A stretch of DNA of 64,000 nt, from the NCBI RefSeq assembly GCF_018704125.1, contig NZ_JAGTIS010000021.1, positions 1 through 64,000 on the forward strand, read 5' to 3'. The stretch comes from Metapseudomonas boanensis. GTDB lineage: Bacteria > Pseudomonadota > Gammaproteobacteria > Pseudomonadales > Pseudomonadaceae. Numbering within the stretch: position 1 is the first letter of the stretch; each line of letters opens with the position of its first letter. The notes under the pieces are model-generated. The model was not told the origin of the DNA. It did not search any database and saw only the letters and a list, made by a program, of their open reading frames with translations. The translations under genes and the position numbers were made by a program. Positions 61,734 to 64,000 of this stretch are shown here, in pieces.

Positions 61734-62281
61734 AGTCGACGCTCTCGCTGTGCATGTATCGTTTGAGCCGCGTTGTTTGAACATCCCACCGCACGAAGCC
61801 TTTGATAGCGTCGTCGCACATGTTCGCGCGGATCGTTGCTCAACAAATTGCATGCCAGGGTGCGGAATGTTCATCTGTGGCAACTGAGCGGAGTGGTGGG
61901 CTAATGACAGCTTTGGCTCCGGTTACCTCATTAAAGACGCTTCACGATTCTGCGCTCAGAAGAAATCTGGGTTCCGATACCGCTGATCTTTCTGATCAGG
62001 CCAAGTTTGTCACGCGAAAAAGCCTTGATCGCTTGCAGCCGTTGAATCGATAGCACTACTGCAACGCTTCCTTGCAGCGGGCCCCTGGTCTGCCTCATCC
62101 AGAGGCACCCTTGGGCTTTGGTTAAGTCAGAACACCGCAACAATCCGCCTGGCAAAGCAGCCCACTATTTTCAGCGCAGATTTTGACCCGCAGCAAAAGG
62201 CCTGGACAAATCAGCCCAATAATGAGCACTACTGATAGCCCAATCTGCTTAGAGAACACTGAATGGAGGCTCGGTAGAACC
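61734..62281. other. Intergenic region upstream of the patatin and DUF4344 genes
   Basis: About 550 bases between divergent genes. Short frames on both strands (for example 61931-62155 minus) have no ribosome site or family features. It presumably holds both promoters; none is clear. Confidence 0.4.
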
Positions 62282-63196
62282 ATGCGCTCCCTGAGCGGGA
62301 CAGCATCCTGGCGAGCCTGCCTTGTAATGCTGCTGATAGCCCTACCAGCCCCTGCACCGGCCGAGTCTGCGTTGACGGATGCAGAGCTGCGTTTCGTCAC
62401 CGCCAACGCCGAGTTCACGCTGTTTCACGAGATGGGGCACTTGCTTATCGCGGAGCTGCAGTTGCCCGTACTGGGGAGAGAGGAAGACGCAGCCGATCAA
62501 CTCGGTCTAATCGGCCTATTCCTGCGGAATAACCAGACCAAGGACCGCGCCTTCTATCGGAAGCTGGTCGACATTGCGGAGTACTGGCGCCTGGAGTGGC
62601 AGCGCCCGAAACCAGCTTACGAAGAAGTCCAGCCCTGGGACAGCCATGCCCTGGATGCCCAGCGTTTCTACAACATAGCCTGCCTGATCTATGGCAGCGA
62701 TCCCGATAACCTTGACTGGGTCCTGGAAACCACGGGGTTGCCGGCAGAGCGAGCGCTTTACTGCGATCAGGAGTTCGCGCAGGCGCGCCATGCGGTCGAG
62801 TGGTTCGAGGCCAGACTGCGGCGCCCACCCAACCGGCCAATACGCCATCGCATCAGCGTGCAGTACGACCCGCCCCCGGCCCATATCAGCAATGGCCAGA
62901 ACATACTGCAGAGGGTTCGGGAATCCGGGGAGCTGGAGGCAGTCGCGAAGCTGGCCAGCGAGATGTTCGATCTACCCCGGGACGGCCAGCTGCGCCTGAG
63001 TGGATGTGGCTCCCCCGATTCGTGGTACGACTCGCGCAATGTCGAAGTAGTCCTCTGCTATGAGCGCCTCGAGCACTTCCTACTCCTGTCGCGGGAATAC
63101 TCGCCCACAGGGACCGAGGCTGCGAACCCCGCCCCTGATGAAACGCGGATCACGCACGGTCAGCCAGCCAAGGAGTCGACCGACTCGGTTCGATGA
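62282..63196 (+). CDS. DUF4344 putative metallopeptidase
   Basis: Exported 304-residue protein with a signal peptide (about 1-27, ending PAPAES). The motif HEMGH (49-53) is followed by EEDAADQ (67-73), as in DUF4344 zinc-peptidase-like proteins. The late CGSPDSWYD ... VVLCYE segment is also typical of that family. Activity and substrate are unknown. Start at 62282 is chosen for the signal peptide. Confidence 0.82.
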   Translation: MRSLSGTASWRACLVMLLIALPAPAPAESALTDAELRFVTANAEFTLFHEMGHLLIAELQLPVLGREEDAADQLGLIGLFLRNNQTKDRAFYRKLVDIAEYWRLEWQRPKPAYEEVQPWDSHALDAQRFYNIACLIYGSDPDNLDWVLETTGLPAERALYCDQEFAQARHAVEWFEARLRRPPNRPIRHRISVQYDPPPAHISNGQNILQRVRESGELEAVAKLASEMFDLPRDGQLRLSGCGSPDSWYDSRNVEVVLCYERLEHFLLLSREYSPTGTEAANPAPDETRITHGQPAKESTDSVR

Positions 63197-63477
63197 GAGA
63201 CCGAAGCCCGGTTTTGTGAGGCGCCACAAAAAGACACCACAGACTCCATATGAACACTATCGATCACATGGAGATGTCCTAGATTCGCGCCTCCTTCCAG
63301 AGACACCCACCGCAGCCAACCTGACGAACGGTGGAAACCTGCATAGTAGAGCGCTCCATCAGCAGTCTCTACTTTCAGTAAGCCATTCCTCACGTGAGCG
63401 CAGTTGATTTCCAGTGAGCACAGGTGTTCAATACCGGCGTCATCCCTGAAACGAAGGGTCCTAGCCGTGAGCGCCAT
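63160..63477 (-). CDS. Possible small hypothetical protein (105 aa)
   Basis: A minus-strand frame from ATG at 63477 runs through the 270-base gap. Its composition is protein-like (HLCSLEINCAHVRNG, LLKVETADGALYYAG, LHVIDSVHMESVVSF). It overlaps the TetR start by 11 bases and the end of the DUF4344 gene by 37. No family is recognised and no strong ribosome site is seen, so it could be a relic or a chance frame. Confidence 0.3.
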   Translation of the reverse strand: MALTARTLRFRDDAGIEHLCSLEINCAHVRNGLLKVETADGALYYAGFHRSSGWLRWVSLEGGANLGHLHVIDSVHMESVVSFCGASQNRASVSHRTESVDSLAG

Positions 63478-64000
63478 CCAGAAACGCATCCATGAGGCCG
63501 CCCTGCGGCTGTTCGCTGAAAAGCAGATCGCCGATGTGAACATCAGCGAACTGGCCCAGACCGCAGGCCTGGCCCGCAACACCATCTACAAGAATCTCGA
63601 GTCCATCGACTCGCTGTTCGAGACCGTGGCCAGCGAACTGGCGGCGGAGATGAATGAGCGGGTTGGCAAGAGCGCAGCCCCGGATCTCGATCCTGCCCAG
63701 CGCTTGGCCAACGGCATCCGCTTCTATATCCGTAGGGCCCATGAGGAGCCCCACTGGGGCGCCTTCCTCGTGCGCTATGCCGCCACCAGCTCGTCCATGC
63801 AGCGGCTCTGGGACGGCCCACCGGTGCACGATGTTCTGGCCGGCCTCGTTAGCCAGCGCTACAGCTTCCGCCAGGAGCAGCTCATGTCGGTGGTCGGTAT
63901 GCTGGCCGGCTCGGTGCTCATTGCCATCGCCCTTGTCCTGCAGGGCCACAAGACCTGGCGCGAGGCTGGCAGTGACACCGCCGAACTGATTCTGCGTGCT
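63467..64000 (+). CDS. TetR/AcrR-family transcriptional regulator (partial, 3' end beyond window)
   Basis: 178 codons are visible, starting at GTG 63467 (MSAIQKRIHEAALRLF). The N-terminal helix-turn-helix (ISELAQTAGLARNTIYKNLESID, about 25-47) is typical TetR. The C-terminal ligand-binding helices run to the window end, so only the tail is missing. The target is unknown, since its likely partner genes lie to the right of the window. Confidence 0.85.
   Translation, partial: MSAIQKRIHEAALRLFAEKQIADVNISELAQTAGLARNTIYKNLESIDSLFETVASELAAEMNERVGKSAAPDLDPAQRLANGIRFYIRRAHEEPHWGAFLVRYAATSSSMQRLWDGPPVHDVLAGLVSQRYSFRQEQLMSVVGMLAGSVLIAIALVLQGHKTWREAGSDTAELILRA

Noticed and set aside
61931-62155. 74-codon minus-strand frame that might be a transposase remnant
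   Set aside because: No transposase motif, inverted repeats or ribosome site; translation resembles nothing I can name.
57621-64000. Second copy of the tRNA 3' end as a matching attachment site
   Set aside because: No repeat of the T-arm/acceptor end was found to the right within the window, so island boundaries cannot be claimed.

Overview
The window is chromosomal DNA of a high-GC gamma-proteobacterium, almost certainly a Pseudomonas close to the P. aeruginosa/P. resinovorans lineage. The gene order tyrS, M23 peptidase, anmK, erpA, argC ... speD, vfr, trpDC/G/E, gph, rpe, agt transporter, murU-amgK, lptD-surA-pdxA-rsmA-apaGH, prkA-yeaH-spoVR, cca, folB, plsY, tsaD, rpsU-dnaG-rpoD, rmcA, tRNA follows the P. 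aeruginosa PAO1 PA0668-to-PA0574 core in reverse. Product recognition rests on reading the translated sequences; no database search was run.

Layout. 1-418 holds the promoter and leader of an rRNA operon that runs leftward out of the window, with a TTGACG/TATAAT promoter, a GC-rich discriminator and boxA. 0.4-20.3 kb is housekeeping: tyrosyl-tRNA synthetase, cell-wall hydrolase and anhydroMurNAc kinase, Fe-S assembly, arginine and haem synthesis, ubiquinone hydroxylase, SAM decarboxylase, the cAMP regulator Vfr and the tryptophan genes. trpE and trpG are adjacent here; in PAO1 the R/F pyocin cluster lies between them. A putative Trp-codon leader peptide is nested in the end of gph, upstream of trpE. 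20.4-28.4 kb is an agtABCD-agtRS-like uptake system for 4-aminobutyrate/5-aminovalerate and its two-component regulator. A small IS5-type MITE sits between agtA and agtB.

28.5-49.3 kb covers envelope biogenesis and recycling (murU, amgK, lptD, surA), vitamin B6, rRNA methylation, the ApaG/ApaH pair, the PrkA-YeaH-SpoVR stress module, CCA-adding enzyme, folate enzymes, plsY and tsaD. 49.4-53.8 kb is the macromolecular synthesis operon rpsU-dnaG-rpoD, followed by the multidomain c-di-GMP protein RmcA and a CAT-anticodon tRNA.

57.7-60.5 kb is the accessory part. It is a compact leftward series of gene cassettes separated by integron recombination sites (attC), with no integrase in the window, i.e. 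a CALIN-like mini-array (cluster of attC sites lacking an integron integrase). It carries an AT-rich secreted protein, an Imm33-like protein, a DUF2314-like protein and a 163-residue unknown. It includes one tandem attC with no gene between the sites and one gene that reads through its own attC. Related dyad repeats in opposite orientation lie at both ends of the array. Beyond it are a patatin-like lipoprotein, a DUF4344 metallopeptidase-like protein and the start of a TetR-type regulator cut by the window end.
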